Shown here in pieces: positions 5,660 through 6,268 of a DNA stretch of 6,268 bases. Source of the DNA: Lachnospiraceae bacterium (lineage in GTDB: Bacteria > Bacillota > Clostridia > Lachnospirales > Lachnospiraceae). The notes under the pieces were generated by a model that saw nothing but the letters and a program-made list of their open reading frames with translations, was not told the DNA's origin and searched no databases. Numbering within the stretch: the stretch's first letter is position 1; every line of letters begins with the position of its first letter. A program made the position numbers and the translations under genes. Location: the NCBI GenBank assembly GCA_017380975.1, contig JAFOCX010000203.1:1-6268 (forward strand), read 5' to 3'.

Positions 5660-6268
5660 TTATCTCATCCAAAGGAAATCCATAAATCTCGGAACCTGGT
5701 GTCTCCAGTCTGCCTCACAATGAGAACCTCCGATATCACAGAACACATCGACTGCTGCACCCTGTGCTGCCAGTTTGTCTGCCACCTCATGGTTATTTCT
5801 TGCAGTCGGACTGGATGTATCCTCATGCTCATGATCCTTCACGCCCCATGCCTCTCTTGTACCCCAGGAAATAAATGCACGAGTGTCCGGATCGATCGGG
5901 TAAGCTGCGATATCGTCATTCAGTTTCGGCATACAGAATCCAATGGCGCTGGAAACACACGCCGCCTTAGAGAATACATCATTGTACTTGATCACTCCGA
6001 ACATCGCCATCAGGCCGCCCATGCTGGATCCTGCGATTCCGGTGCACTGACGGTTCGGATAGGTACGATATTCCTTATCGATCATCGGTTTAATCTCGTT
6101 TACGATCCATTGGAAGGTATCATCTCCGATACAATCAAATTCACTGCAGAATCCTGTCGGCATTTTGTACGGACAATACTCATTTAAACGCTCTCCGGTT
6201 CCGTGACCGCACTCGATACCTACAATGATCATCGGCTTGATCCACTGATCCATAAAGTCCTTTACACC
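5660..6268 (-). CDS. Alpha/beta hydrolase, esterase D family (PF00756-like), N-terminus cut by window edge
   Basis: The leftward frame is open from the right edge to TAA at 5660-5662, giving 203 codons of the C-terminal part. The ATG at 6251-6253 is in frame but internal: upstream codons (GVKDF) continue without a stop, and WIKPMIIVGIECGHG is a core beta-strand region normally well inside this family. Nucleophile Ser lies in GIAGSSMGGLMA (codon 6023-6025), the classic GxSxG elbow. The catalytic histidine is probably in GGSHCEADWRHQVPRFMDFL near the C-terminus. The acid is likely around FISWGTREAWG, but I cannot fix the residue. The GERLNEYCPYK stretch also suits the family. The visible part holds nine or so cysteines and no membrane segment, consistent with a cytoplasmic enzyme, though the N-terminus is unseen. 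Relatives include S-formylglutathione hydrolases, ferric enterobactin esterases and feruloyl esterases; the substrate here is unknown. It leads into the ComB-like gene. Confidence 0.87.
   Translation of the reverse strand, partial: GVKDFMDQWIKPMIIVGIECGHGTGERLNEYCPYKMPTGFCSEFDCIGDDTFQWIVNEIKPMIDKEYRTYPNRQCTGIAGSSMGGLMAMFGVIKYNDVFSKAACVSSAIGFCMPKLNDDIAAYPIDPDTRAFISWGTREAWGVKDHEHEDTSSPTARNNHEVADKLAAQGAAVDVFCDIGGSHCEADWRHQVPRFMDFLWMR

Noticed and set aside
5699..6187. A rightward 162-codon frame opposite the esterase
   Set aside because: The opposite strand encodes a recognisable esterase with GSSMGG; the rightward translation is Cys/His-rich with no motif.
6251..6253. ATG as the true start of the esterase
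   Set aside because: The frame stays open through the window edge, no RBS precedes it, and the following residues correspond to the interior of the family fold.
1..6268. CRISPR array, transposon, prophage, toxin-antitoxin or defence genes
   Set aside because: No regularly spaced repeats, terminal inverted repeats, integrases, transposases or nuclease motifs were seen on either strand.

Overview
The window looks like an ordinary stretch of chromosome from an anaerobic Firmicute of the class Clostridia. A gut Lachnospiraceae-type organism is my best guess. The grounds are the mid-range base composition, strong AGGAGG-type ribosome binding sites, sigma-A-like promoters, a NiaR-type regulator, and a MATE exporter that looks MepA-like. 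The genus cannot be told from this sequence. I see no RNA genes, CRISPR array, insertion sequence, phage gene or defence system.

Layout. Positions 1-2847 hold a leftward group of three genes read in the order niaR (nicotinate-responsive repressor, 3H domain), an 86-residue small protein, and a large CocE/NonD-type alpha/beta hydrolase. The hydrolase runs off the left edge, so only its last few dozen residues are missing. The gaps of 14 and 47 bases hold no terminator, so this is probably one operon. It is driven by a promoter at 2895-2924 with a perfect 12-base palindrome just downstream. Back-to-back with it, a promoter at 2945-2974 drives a rightward MATE-family efflux transporter (3011-4381).

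The MATE gene ends at a strong stem-loop (4389-4436) that also serves the convergent leftward genes. Those are, in reading order from the right edge, a serine esterase of the esterase D type (N-terminus cut off), a ComB-family 2-phosphosulfolactate phosphatase-like protein 34 bases downstream, and an acidic 136-residue protein of unknown function. The last has its own promoter, whose -35 box overlaps the phosphatase stop codon.

How the genes may work together. Nothing here forms an obvious pathway. NiaR normally represses NAD salvage and niacin transport genes when nicotinate is abundant, yet none of those genes is visible. Its apparent operon partners are instead a small beta-rich protein and a hydrolase. 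The esterase and ComB-like protein are probably co-transcribed, but their substrates are unknown. The points most worth a second look are the unexplained N-terminal region of about 155 residues on the CocE-type hydrolase, the unusual partners of niaR, and operator-like repeats at two of the promoters. I did not find convincing evidence of a new multi-gene system.
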